A stretch of 64,000 nt of DNA, from contig JBBPTG010000082.1 of the NCBI GenBank assembly GCA_038093975.1, positions 1 to 64,000 on the forward strand, written 5' to 3'. Every line of letters begins with the position of its first letter. Positions within the stretch are counted from its first letter, which is position 1. Source of the DNA: Chalciporus piperatus. Lineage: Eukaryota; Basidiomycota; Agaricomycetes; Boletales; Boletaceae. Positions 20,412-32,256 of the stretch are shown here, piece by piece. A program made the translations under genes and the position numbers. Below the pieces are notes generated by a model that did no database searches, was not told the origin of the DNA, and worked only from the letters and a program-made list of their open reading frames with translations.

Positions 20412-22195
20412 ATGAGTACCACTACCACCGTCCTGCAGATCCACGACACTACCAAGTCTAAGTGCGAGGACAATGACTTGCCTACCTTCACCCCTTTGTC
20501 ATGGTGGGATCGCCGTCACCATTTCGTGCAAGCCTAACTGATCATACTGGTATCAGGTCCATTCAAGAAATACGTGAAGCGATACCGCCCCACCTATTCA
20601 TTAGGAATACGGCCAAGTCTCTCTTTTACTTGCTTCGCGACATCGCCATGGCTTCCGTTGCGCTCGCCGTTGCGTGGAACATCGACAGTCTTGTTGAAGG
20701 TGTAGGTCTGCCCCAGGTGATGCGGTGGGCTGCGTGGGGTACATATTGGTGGATTCAAGGCCTCATCTGGACTGTACGCAGTTTTCTTTGGCATTTAACT
20801 GTATCTCATCGTCTGGCCAGGGCATTTGGATCATGGGACACGAGGTAGGTTCAGTGACTCCAAAAAATCAAACAAACTCGACACTAACTGATATCTCAGT
20901 GTGGTCACGGTGCTTTCTCAGATAACCAAAGGTTGAACGATGCTATTGGCTTTGTATGTATGAGCTGATGTCGTTGAATTTAACTCACCGACGAATTATT
21001 GTAGGCTCTGCATACTTTCCTCTTGACCCCATATTACAACTGGAAGATCATTCATCATCGGCACCATAGTGGCCACAATTCCATGCAGGTCAGTAAATGT
21101 CTTCTGCCGGGACAGTCGCAACTTGATAACCCTTGCAACAGCGCGATGAAGTCTATATCCCTGCCACCGCAAGTGAGTTGGGCCTATCACGCCTGGCGAA
21201 TGCGGAGTATCTCGAAGACTCCCCGTTATATTCCCTAGCCATACTGATTCGCCAACAACTCATCGCATTCCCGATCTACCTGTGTTAGTACTCTGTGATT
21301 TCACATTGGGCGATTCTTTAACATCGACTTCACAGTCACTAATGTTTCCGGACAAAGACATTACCCAAAGTGGACCAACCATTTTAATCGTAAGTGATCG
21401 CGGGGATGCGGCTCTTCCTGTTCTAATATCCATCAAGCATATGCTATATTTTTTACCCCAGGACAGAGGCGTGCAATTATGGTGTCCAATGTCGCACTCA
21501 TTTTCATGATTGCGCTCTTGGCCTCCGCCAGCCGGGCTGTCGGATTTCCCCTCTTCGCTAGACTCTATCTCATCCCCTACGTGATTGTAAATCATTGGAG
21601 TAAGTTTGTTCATGCTTTGATTTTTCTTGGCTCTGATTGTGTGATCACACAGTCATCATGATCACGTATCTGCAACATACAGACCCATCCCTCCCTCGTT
21701 TCCGCAATGAAGCTTGGACATTTGCTCGCGGCGCCGCCGCAACTATTGATCGTGAATTCCTTGGCTCCCAAGGAAAATTCTTCCTGCACGACGTTGCACA
21801 AACGCATGTGGTTCATCGTAAGGACTTTTGCGCCTTAATTTTAGCATCAATCACAATATCCCCTTCTAGACTTCTTCCCGAAAATGCCTTGGTGTATGTA
21901 CACATCCGAATATATCTCGAACATCCGCTTATCACCCTATAGACAATGGCATCGAAGCGACCAAGCACCTGAAGCAGAAAATCGGGGATCACTACAGCTA
22001 TGACCCACAGAATCCCTTCAAAGCTCTCTGGAAAAACTACACTTTCTGCCAGTACGTTGACGACGAGGGTGAGTACTTTTGGTTTGCTTCTTACTCAACC
22101 GAGCTCACGGTAGTATAGGGGACATCGTCTTCTTCAAAAGCCTTGCTGGGAAAGCTGTGCGGAAGGCAGCTAATGAATATTGCGCCAAACGTTAG
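20412..22195 (+). CDS. Divergent Delta12-type desaturase 2 (possible acetylenase or conjugase)
   Basis: About 11 exons, from MSTTTTVLQIHDTTKSKC at 20412 to TAG at 22193-22195. The histidine boxes read GHECGHGAFSD, HHRHHSGHN and HVVHH. Between them are TPYYNWKIIHH, RQQLIAFPIYL, HYPKWTNHFN, IPYVIVNHW, ITYLQHTDPSLPRF and RGAAATIDREFLGSQGKFFLHDVAQTHVVHHFFPKMPWYN. The third box context (DVAQTHVVHH) departs from the usual NISHDHVAHH of oleate desaturases and resembles the THVxHH group that includes fungal linoleate-modifying desaturases and acetylenases (family knowledge, not tested). The C-terminus lacks the usual acidic tail and ends KAANEYCAKR. I infer a second, later step on the same acyl chain, such as further desaturation or triple-bond formation. 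Confidence 0.85.
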
Positions 22196-25100
22196 ACAAC
22201 GTTCCCCAATCTTGGGGTTCTCTTGAACACTGTATACGCAGGTATACGTGGAATTCTCTCACTTCCCTCATTTCCCTCATTTACACACATCGATGACTGC
22301 ATTTTGCTTGATGACTACACGGAGTTGATAGATGTCTGGGTTCGCTCACGACCTTAGTTCTACATGTACGAGTTTTGTTGTGTTTCTGTTTTTCCCCGCG
22401 CAATTCGGAGTCGTTGCGCTACCATGTACCAATCACATAAAACGCACTATGAGATCAGATTTAGAAAGCTCGAAGTAGAGAGGCTCAATTCGCGAACAAA
22501 AGGCTCCACTGGCATGACATCGGCATCTTTACTGTGGCAGTTGTCGACAACGACCGGCGCGGGATATTCTGCCAGTGATTCACCAAAGTGAGCAAGTACT
22601 ATCTGGCACCCAAACCTATAAAAAAACCGTGAACAATTCGATCCATCAGAAACGGTGGAATAGTTTGCATCGCCGGACTATTGCTCGTAACGTAAAATTG
22701 AAATTCCCGGCCATCTTTCCAGCTCTGATTGTGACACTTGATCAAAGCATGTTCAAGCTGACTATAACCCTAACAGGCCTACTAATCGGCACAGAACCTG
22801 AATGTTGAACGTTGAACTAGACTAAATAGAGTAACAAGAAACGTTCAAGTTTACCCCTAACTCTGAGGTCAAGTTCGGCTGCCTGGGCCATTACATCTGT
22901 GGCGTTCGTTGGGTGTTCGCCCGTTGTACGTTGTACTACCCTGAGGGCCCAGATCCGAGGAGGACCGAAACGACTATTGTTATCGTGGTTCTCGAGTAAC
23001 GTCTGGGCTCTGGAGTTACGAACGGTTGCAAAGTGCTCCCTTCGGATCAGAAGTACTCCTATCGGTATCGACTACCGGCTTCACTTATCTTCCGCTACCA
23101 TGGTTGGCTTTTCGCCTCGAGTGCTATGAAGCCCGTTCAGGGGACTGCTCCAGAATTAACACGGAGGTTGGGCCGCGGCGAAGAGCGATTACTCAGATCC
23201 TTGTACCCCGTATCGTCTGTAGTCACATATATGTAGCTCGCTACGTCCATTTTACGCGATGATGGAAATGCAAAGAAGCGGGTAATGCAGAATTCTCTAA
23301 TCAATGATACTCAACTCCTGGGTTCGCGTCTTTGCAAATTCGTCCTTGTAGGTATTCCAAATTCTACGGCGGGAGAAGGTCAGCAGCTATTCAAAAACGT
23401 AACCAGCAGCCTACCTAGTGAGCTCTTCGATATACAAAGTCTGTACCCGAGTAATCTCCTCGATCGATGGTCTATCACACTGCTGAGTGTGTATGGGCCG
23501 CCCAACTATTCACATAATAAGCTTAATAGCGAAGGGCCGAGCACCACCGAACGACTTACTAACTGACACAATCCGCCGGCGATAAGGCATTAGCCCCAAG
23601 TTATCTAGGGTGAAGAGGGTTGAACAACAGGAAACCAAGTTTGGGATACTGCGGAAGACGTACAGTTTAATAATCCACGTCCGTGGAAGAGAGGAAGGGT
23701 GAAGCCGAACATGCTCTGAAAGTTCTTTTGCAAAGCATAGACGGTAGTCCCCTTTTCGTTTGGCATTTGTTTGTAGATCTAGATGTCAACAGCATGAATT
23801 GATGTAGACTCCGATCAATCATGAATTCCTACATCGTTCTCGCCAAAGGAAAACACCGGTACTAAATCAGCACTGGAAACGGAGATCGTCAGCAGGTGTT
23901 TGTGCCGTAAGTATCTGGCTCACCCGTGCTGGATGGCGACCTTGATGAAACCTAGCCTAGGAGTCGAAAATATAAGCAATCGCATTGGTTCCAAACGTCT
24001 TATCTTACCTCCTTCTCAATGTTAGATCTGCCGTGCCTGGACGGGCACTTAAACTCTCCGCAGCACCACCAACCACGATGGCAATTGCTTGACCGGCTCC
24101 ACGTTTCAAGATGTTGGAGCATGATTGCCTAGACACACTACTGATCCCGAGGGCCATGATAATTTCGCGATATAGAGGTACATGGAAGTTATTCGCGAGT
24201 GTAAGAAGATGAGGCTGGATCCCTGGAAACGCGAGTGAAAACCCCGTGGCTTATTTTCACACACGCTCAGAACGCGGAATTGCCGGGACAAAGAATACTT
24301 ACCTTCGGTGGCGAAAGTTGCCATTGCACCCCTGGGAAGGCACTTAGTAGGGTTCACTATTGTCGCAAAAGAGCGTAACCCCTTACATTCCTATGATTCC
24401 TACACTCGGTTGGCTTAGACAGGGTCAAATGAGACTAATATGTCCGGGGACGAACCATGGGGATGATATCCAAAAACGTAGGGGCGGTCTGCGGGAAGGT
24501 CGCATTCCTTGGACAAAATTTTCATACTACGAAGTTAACGAGTTCACCCAAACTCACCTTCAGGAAGCTGTGTAAGTTGCGTACAACAATAAGCGATGGT
24601 GAAAAGTTGACACAGCTCTCTGGACGCACGACGCGGGGTAGTACTCTGCAAAGTACTTCCATATCTTCAGAGAACGGAACCACGGGCTCAACCTCGTGCC
24701 ATGCTCTTGGCTTTTATCGATCCAATTTATCCAGATAATGTAGGCAGCTAGACATGGCCAGAGCGCCGGAACAGAGCTGGGTGGTATCAAAGGTGAGAAC
24801 CGGGCTGAAGAGAGCTGACATTTTCGTACCAGAGCATCAGAAAGAGGACGACAGAATATACAAGTAGAGTGGACCAGGCGGCGACCACCATCGTTTGCAA
24901 TCTCCGCTTTCGTGGTATCTTTGTGGGCACAAATCTGTAAGCGAATCGTTAACATGGAAGGCGACGAGTTCAGGCAAGAACGGCCACTCCACTCGATCGA
25001 TGCATGTAGGGCGGCGACAGGTTGGAACGGCGAAGCAGTCAATTTAGTCAATCGTTCGCGTAACGCTGAAGCAGACAGCGCCCGAGTTGCGGATGTTAAA

Positions 25101-25259
25101 GGTCGCCCGTGGTCCATGGTTCCTCGTAGTCGCTAACTGGCACCAGCGAGAAAATAACCGGCGAGAGTTGTCGATGGCGAGCGGTATGGACAGCTTGTGC
25201 GACGGACAGTTTCACCTGCCTCCGGCAACTGTCATGGTCAAGCATTTCCGGATTGGCCG
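22196..25259. other. Three kilobases without a recognisable gene
   Basis: Only short frames occur. The longest (minus, 24560-25117, 185 codons) has no known domain. Small pieces are dispersed repeats: 25085-25115 resembles the complement of 30615-30650, and 25165-25215 resembles the complement of 39555-39610. I read this as decayed intergenic DNA at the cluster edge. Confidence 0.5.
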
Positions 25260-25269
25260 CACGTGACTA

Positions 25270-26229
25270 GCGTACGGGCGAAAACTCAGCGGGGTGTTAA
25301 TAACTGGTTAAAAAAACACACGTCCAGGAGGGTTATTAACAGGCCAGTTAATAACACAGGTCACGTGATTTATTTGTATCACGTGACCCCATTAGATCGC
25401 TGTTTTTTCCAATTTTTTTTCCATTCATTCAAATTTCAACAGGAGCTGCGGCAATCGAATGTTCTCTATCTACCAATCCCAAGCGCTATCTGGATCGTTC
25501 GCCTCGTCAGCATCACTGCTATGTTTTTCGTCTGTCTCTTTTCCGCAGTCCGAAGCCCTACCATCCGCGAGGACCTGAGTCACCACCGCCGGTCTCAAGT
25601 CAACATCGCACTCCATGTCAAAGCAGGACTCCCGCTCCTGATCCTGGACATTGTCCGTCTCGTCAAGCCATGTCTCCGTGTCCCCTTCTTCAAACTCCTC
25701 TGTTCCATCCGCGTCTTCAGCCACCAAGTAACTGCCATCAGTTTTGTGACTGATTGTTGGCTCAGACTCGGAGGACCCTTTGTTCGATCTTGGGTTCAGA
25801 AGTGAATCAAGGTCGTAGAATGACATGGTTGGATGTTCTCGTGTACCAGTATGGTGCTATTGTACAGATGAATTAATGAAACGAATTGACAATATTGCTA
25901 CTCACTTCGGGATTGTACATGTGCCTGATTTGAAAATTTTCATGGCTCAGGAAAGCGGCCAAGTGGCGCGGAGCAGTCAGACCAAACTCGGGCTATATTC
26001 TGGGCAGGATTTGCGGGACAATGGGAGCACATTGCAGCGAGTTAACGACGAACGAAGCCGCGATCGCTGGCAAGGACCTGCTCCGGTGGGTGGGACTATG
26101 TCACGTGACAGTTAATAACACCCTGATTGAACCCCCCGACCAGGCCCATGTTAATAACTGTTAATAACAAGTTATTAACCTGCTAAAAACAATCATGTTA
26201 TTAACAAAACAGTTTTCGCCCGTACCCTA
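25270..26229. mobile_element. Non-autonomous DNA transposon-like element (960 bp)
   Basis: A 15-base string GTACGGGCGAAAACT at 25272-25286 recurs as its reverse complement at 26211-26225. Directly outside lie identical 10-base repeats CACGTGACTA at 25260-25269 and 26230-26239, which look like a target-site duplication of the 8-11 bp class (Mutator-like and related superfamilies). Subterminal regions carry eight copies of GTTAATAAC or its complement: three at the left (25296, 25332, 25347) and five at the right (26111, 26150, 26160, 26171, 26197). No transposase is encoded. A 118-codon acidic minus frame (25470-25826, starting MSFYDLDSLLNPRSN) fills the middle. CACGTGAC also occurs inside (25360-25390, 26102), so part of the presumed duplication could belong to the repeat set. 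Confidence 0.65.
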
Positions 26230-26399
26230 CACGTGACTACCTTTTACTACCACCGCGGAGTAGAACCACTGGCAGCACCGGTGACCCTTCGACATCCTCT
26301 ACATCATGATGTCCATGGCATAGTCTTACCATGGCCTTGACGTTGAACGCTGCCAGTGAGTCTGTCAAGTAAATATGTAGTCTCTTTCCTGCCGATAGC

Positions 26400-27345
26400 G
26401 TAACAGGAGAAACTTTAAGTTTGTTGAAGAGAGCCGAGAACCGGAGCGTAGATTAGCCTTCGCTGTCAAACATGTCCCTGCCTTGGCTATGTCACTTGAG
26501 TGTGTAAATTTCATTCTTTAAAGGCACATTGACAGTTCTTTGATCCCAGGACAGGTTGATTATGCTATCTTTCCCCTTGATCGTCCTTTACGCTGGTCTG
26601 AACTATTTCCAGGCCGGCGGCTAGTTGAACAAGGATAGCATCAGACAATCAGTGGCAAACGTTAAATCGGTCGCTGAGCGCTGAACGGTCGACTCGAAAC
26701 TTTGAGGCCATGGGCAGCTGTTTGTTACTCGTCAGACCCGTTGTTTGACCAAACGAAATGTCAGCAAGTATTGTCGGGTTATGACAACGACACTATCGTA
26801 AGTCAACTTTAACAAGGCGGCTCGTTGTTCTCTGAGGATCACGCCAGCGAGAACAATCGGCTTCCGCATTGCTGTGGCCAAACTGGGAAGCATGCGGGTA
26901 TGATTATGGCTGCGCTCTGAACTTCAGCAACCCTCAAGTGATCGACAACAAGACATGCTGCCAGGGCACAACTCCACCCTACAGCGTAGTTATCACGAGT
27001 GCTCAAGAGGCAAGCGCTTTGGTAAAGTAGGCCGTCGCTAACAGCGTTAAACTTACTGTCAAAAATACTGGTGGGTCATGTCAAGGCAAGGCTTGGGTGT
27101 GAATGAGTTATTGACGTTGCGCTCAGGGCACAATGGCACAGGCCGCTCTTCCTTCTTGTCGACCCTCCAAGTCAACATGCTATATACAAGTCATCCAGGC
27201 CATGTGTGCAGGTGGTCCCTTCCAGGCAGGTGGTCAAGCTTTCAAGGCCCGTAAGTTGCATCCATGTATTGGTCCACGTAGTGTGCGTGCTTATCACCAC
27301 CTCAGGTATTGGCCCCGTCGAAACCATGTCAGGATTCCTATCAGT
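26400..27345 (+). pseudogene. Decayed BBE gene copy with own promoter
   Basis: 26400-26590 matches the BBE promoter also found at 4857 and 30130-30460. It is followed by BBE exons 1-3: QTLN-like and RPWA-like pieces, [36 protein letters not shown]. In-frame stops interrupt it (GGATAG for GGATGG near 26633, an extra TGA near 26680, AAGTAG for AAGTGG near 27026). A GHNGTGRSS exon then jumps straight to a GGPFQAGGQ exon, skipping the GSC exon. It ends at the right-arm boundary. Several damages are G-to-A changes. Confidence 0.85.
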
Positions 27346-27536
27346 TGCAGTGCCAGCTACTGAATCAAGCGTGCATGAAGAACCGACTCATTCAAGAAAA
27401 GCACAACGTATCATGTCAATCAAACACTATTGGCATTCGAGCAGCAAGAAAGAGGAGGGGAGTGCACATTTATATGTAGGTATAAAACAAAGACATCTGC
27501 GCGCGCAAGTCCAGTTTAAACCGAATTGGATCACGA

Positions 27537-30126
27537 TCACCTGAACTGAAGGGACGAAGCGGTATTTGCCATCGGTCCATTCGGTCCATAGCATTGGTAT
27601 GGCTTGAGATTCTCCACGAAATCTACCCCCTACGAACTTAATGAGCGAGGAGAAACTACGATTGAGATGATTCGAAGGCATACTTGCCAAGAGTTGAAGA
27701 CTTGAAATTTGACAGCCGGCCTAGGTGAGAACATGTGCATTGCAGGGGAACGAAGGAAAGACTTACAGTTATTGGGATCGTATTTGCGTTTGATCGCCGT
27801 CAGGTTGGAATATTTGTGCCCAAAGAACGCTGGGGGACAGTTAGTCAAACCGACAGCGTCGAGAAAGGGAGAGAATGCTTACTCTCTTGCCAATTTGGCT
27901 CATAAGCACTTCCCTCTGCTTGGTAGCTGCCTACAATGCCCAGTTCAGCCAGAGGATCGACTGCTTGCTGAGTCGAAGAAACAAGTGCGTCAAAGGTATC
28001 CTCAGACACAATGGACCATGCGCTGGACGACGAACATTGTATAAGCAATGAGACCGCGATGGACAGGCGGATAATCTAGCAGACTGTACTCACACACTGA
28101 ATGTTACGTGCCATGCAGCATCGTAAAGAGCAGGATTTGCTCCCGTCTCGTTCACTTTTGACCTGGTTTTTCCAGGGAGATTGGCAGAGATCAGAGGGGC
28201 GGCAGGACCGAAGGTACCCGGTTGACCCGCGCCAGCGTCGTTGGCTTTGCTCATGCCGATCCAAATGGCTTCGGCGACCTGGCGCGTGGAGTTCGGCGAC
28301 GATAAATATGACCGAGGGACCAGGCGGGAAGATATCTGAGAGGAAACACCATACGAAGTGAGGGAATCTGTGAGGGGACCAATATACAGTTCTTGCGCTT
28401 CGGCATAGGATTGGAACATGGGTACAGCTGTCTTGTTTGCGACTACTGTGTAATTGGCGGACATGGATTGCAGTTTCGTGAAGAAGGGGAAGAGCAGCGA
28501 GGTGGATACCTCCGGTGTCGGCCAGAGGAAGGCCTGGTCGGTCCAGGATGTCAGCTAGGGAGTGAGGTAAATGACAGGATACTTACTATCTCACATTGTT
28601 GCTCAGTTGGAACCAATGCGACTGAGATACCCGCATCCAGCCACTCGTTTTGGTATGCGCCAGCGAGTTCCATGAATTGAATGACAAGCTCGGTCACGTT
28701 CTGTTTTGGATTCGGCTGGACAGCAATTGTTGATGAGCCGACTGCGAGGTTGGGATGGGCTTGGACTGTAATTGATGCTTTGCTCGTTTGTGAGGCATTG
28801 TTACAAGCACGAACGTGTCGGACTTACTAATAACACCCCAGCTACCGGCCCCTCCGCCACGCAAAGCCCAGAAGAGGTCCGAGTTCTGAACAGCATTCGC
28901 TGTTCTTATTTCTCCATCAGCTGTGATAACCTGGCGTGAAGAACGTGTGGACGCGTCAGTGATAACAAAACAGCTTAGCTTTCAACCAACCTCATACTCT
29001 AGCGCACTGTCAACCTGGCCAGACATCAGAAGAAGTAACATCAAGATGTGAACAACATACAGCTAGACCGTACGTGGGGGATAGCCTGAGAAGATCATGA
29101 ACGACCACACTGTACCGCACATGTATGGACTTACGCTCCATGACCACCCGCCTGAAACAGACCGCCTGAATGAATTTATATAAGAGGGGTCAACGTTAAT
29201 CGGGTGGCTCGCATACCAACACCTATTGTAGAACAACTTCCGAGTACCACGGAAACGTTATGTTGTCCGGCGAGGTTGTAGGCTGCGAGCGCATCAATAT
29301 CGGAAGTGATGAGAAGGATAACGAACTTACCATCCATTATATGAACACCACCACCCATCTTGATTGCCGTGACAGGGGAAGCGTCCTTGGAACCCTGCGG
29401 AACAAAGTTTGGTATGTATTCTACGTTTTGCAATTTGGCAGTGTTGACTTGGAGAGTGAACGGGAGAGAGGAACGGCCCAAAGCGTCGTGTCCTGAGTCC
29501 GGCATCAATGCTCAGCTTGCATCGGCACTATCATAAAGAGGATATGCACTCACCAGTATTCTTGACGGTAAGCTTCACATTGTTCGCGACAGCCCACTTC
29601 ACCACAGTGCTTCCGTCTTGAGCATTCGTGATAGCTATGCTGTAGGGCGGAGTCGTGCCTTGGTAGCATGTCTCGTTGTCGATCACTTGAGGGTTGCTGA
29701 AGTTCAGAGCGCAGCCATAATCATACCCGCATGCTTCCCAGTTTGGCCACAGCAATGCGGAAGCCGATTGTTCTCGCTGGTGTGATCCTCAGCGAACAAC
29801 GAGCCGCCTTGTTGAAGTTGACTTACGATAGTGTCGTTGTCATAACCCGACAATACTTGCTGACATTTCGTTTGGTCAAACAACGGGTCTGACGAGTAAC
29901 AAACAGCTGCCCATGGCCTCAAAGTTTCGAGTCGACCGTTCAGCGACCGATTCAATGTTTGCCACTGGTTATCCGATGGCCATCCTTGTTCAACTAGCCG
30001 CTGGCCTGGAAATCGCTCAGACCAGTGTAAAAGACCTGGTTGCGAAGAGTAAAACCGACCTTGGGTGACAGCTGCGAAGAGGGCTAGCAAAAGCCCAGGA
30101 ACATGGCATGTAGTCGTTCCACCCAT
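27537..30126 (-). CDS. BBE-like bicovalent FAD-linked oxidase C
   Basis: Intact counterpart of the truncated left-arm gene. The ATG at 30126 opens a signal peptide ([22 protein letters not shown]). Later exons encode [26 protein letters not shown] (FAD-His), [10 protein letters not shown] (FAD-Cys), [53 protein letters not shown] and the BBE end [19 protein letters not shown], then [18 protein letters not shown], with TGA at 27537-27539. Intron 1 carries an unusual GTCGGT donor. It is 54 bases long with no stop, so retention would keep the frame. The protein is predicted secreted, about 500 residues, substrate unknown. Closest relative in the window is gene D, in the same orientation 9 kb away. 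Confidence 0.9.
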
Positions 30127-30904
30127 CCTCGATTGAATGGGTTTCTGTTCAGTGCACAAGCCTCCAGTGACTTCCTTATATATGCATCTGAATGGGAACG
30201 ATAGCATAATCCACCTGTCCTCGGATCAAACATCGGTCGAGCAGCATAGTCACGTAACGCTTTTGACGAGTCTTTTGGCATGATTTGTGAGCTCTGATTA
30301 ATTGGCTCTTCACAAAAAGGGAATTTACCTGATGCTCTAGCCATAAAGAAAAACGGGCACGAAGAGTTTCAAGTTTCTCGTCAGGCTGGTCTTGAAGAAG
30401 CCTTTGAAGTTTGGAAAATGAAATTTACACACTTGTTTCAAGTTGACAGCGAAGGGTGGTCTCCTTGTTAGTCAACATGTTGCGAAGGAATACGACATCT
30501 TCTGGGAAGATAAGCAACTTGAAGCGACCCTGTGCGGACACTCACTGCTTTTTTGGGTAGTATATACGACATAGTGGCAAGTACTTACTGGTAGTATGTC
30601 AATAGCCGCCGGAGGCAGGTGGAAGCCATGGACCACTGGCACGGGCGACCTTTTTGAACATCATCAGAAAGCGTCAAAATAACGTACTCATTCCACCACA
30701 CTTTGGGAGGCTCTCATTGGCCAACCAGACTATTTCAGCGCTTAAGTATGGGTTGCGGATGATCCGCAACTCGGACACTGTCTCTGCCGTTCTAAGTGTC
30801 AGGTTGCCGAGACGATTTTACAGCTAGTATATTAAGCTGGAGCTGGCGCGAGTGATCGTCCACCCCACGTGGCGTTTTCCTTTCTTGCATGTGCGCGTGA
30901 CCTA

Positions 30905-31150
30905 AGATAGGGCTCATGCAGTTTCAACCAACACTGTGACAAAGTTTACTCCAAGCTCACAACAGCATTTTGTAAAAAATGGCGGCGGATAAGTTGTGTG
31001 TATGACTATTTAAATCACTTCTATGGTTTTCATTTTCTCGACAATCTAATGTGAGGCAAGTTTTAGCAACTAGATGGCTTTGCAAGGATTGTGGGGCCGT
31101 CACATTCCCACCACAGTGTGACCTTGGTTGAAACTGCATGAGCCCTATCT
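30905..31150. mobile_element. TA-flanked MITE (246 bp) with perfect 27-base terminal inverted repeats
   Basis: Bases 30905-30931, starting AGATAGGGCTCATGCAG, are the exact reverse complement of 31124-31150. TA lies immediately outside each end (30903-30904 and 31151-31152). The similarity continues inward imperfectly through CACTGTGAC. TA target sites and short length suit a non-autonomous Tc1/mariner-type element. It lies in the part of the right arm missing from the left arm. Confidence 0.85.
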
Positions 31151-31464
31151 TAGTCTGGTGAGCAGACCGTCTATGAGGCAAGCCGTCGGTCACCGTGACC
31201 AGACTACGCGTGACCCACTATCGGCGGCTCTCGTCGATGAGTTCTCCACTGATGTCATGCCTCCATATGCCCACAACATTCACACCTGCAAACGAACGAA
31301 GATTGTGTACAAATGTTGTGCACCGTACCCTTTTCCAGTAGATCCTAATGGTAGTGTTCAAATGTACTTACATCGTAACGAAATGCCCGAAGGGAATCCT
31401 TGTACAAAGTACAATGCAGTGCCCAATGTGGTTTAGCGTCCACAACAATCACCTCATGTCTCGG

Positions 31465-32220
31465 GGCAGGGCTGCAGCTTGCGAGGGTGTTTGACTCTTA
31501 CTGGAGGATGCGGCAGCCGTCACAATGGTGGTGATGGTGGTTATCATTACAGCTTCCACTTAGCCTTGGCTAGCCTCAGTAGCCCCCAACGATCTTGAAC
31601 TCACAGGTCTTCCGAGCCAGGGACGTACACGAGCGTGACGGTTTGAGCATGCTGCAGTGAGACTGGAGTAGGCGATATCTCGACGTTCCTCAGCCACAAT
31701 GCGTGTCCTGACCAGGGTGTCGGTGTTGGTTACGATGCCATTGGCTGGATCTGTCCGCTGAAAGGGTCATAAGAAAGTATCTGTCGCATCGTCCAGCGCA
31801 GCAATGTTAATGCGCTGAGGCAAGAGATTGAGCTGTGCAAGGCATCACGAGGGCAGATGTTGCTGCGGGATCCGGATCGTGCATTGCGCAACACCACTCT
31901 CTACATCGAATACTTGCACTGCGAGATGCTTGTGGAAGCTCACTATAGGAGCGGTCAGCTGGGTTTGGTAGCCAAAGTATGACGGACTGGTGTCAGACGG
32001 TTTGTCTAGAGCCATCATAATAAATTGCGACAAATGTTCAAGCGGCTGGTCAAGTTGCTGGGTACGGTTGGTAGCTGAAACGTTTACCCCGAATACTTTG
32101 GGAGCATTCTGACCAGGCGTCAAACTGCCGGCAGACGACTGACTATGTAAAACCAACCGGCACATTTTGAACTAACGGCTATGTTTGGGCTATGTTTTCA
32201 TCATCTTTCCCTGCGAACAA
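31465..32220 (-). pseudogene. Broken copy of the secreted Ser/Thr-rich protein gene, fused to a BBE scrap
   Basis: It matches exons 2 and 3 of the gene at 45406-47043: LTPGQNAPKVFGVNV, an intron-like stretch, then YFGYQTQLTAPIVSFHK and LAVQVFDVE, then a shortened Ser/Thr region whose reading frame is broken. The signal-peptide exon is absent. At 32168-32225 a scrap of the BBE intron/exon with the PANNDS coding segment follows. Confidence 0.75.
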
Positions 32221-32256
32221 CGACTCCCAACCTTCAAAGCTTCAACGCTCGAGAAT

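Noticed and set aside
24560..25117. 185-codon minus frame
   Set aside because: No recognisable domain, no intron signals, and it lies in DNA made of decayed repeat pieces.
22196..25259. Looked for a transcription factor, transporter, P450 or polyketide synthase to complete the cluster
   Set aside because: No motif of any of these (no P450 haem-Cys motif, no zinc cluster, no KS or adenylation motif) could be read in either strand.
31441..32166. Considered as a functional second Ser/Thr-rich gene
   Set aside because: No signal-peptide exon and a broken Ser/Thr region.
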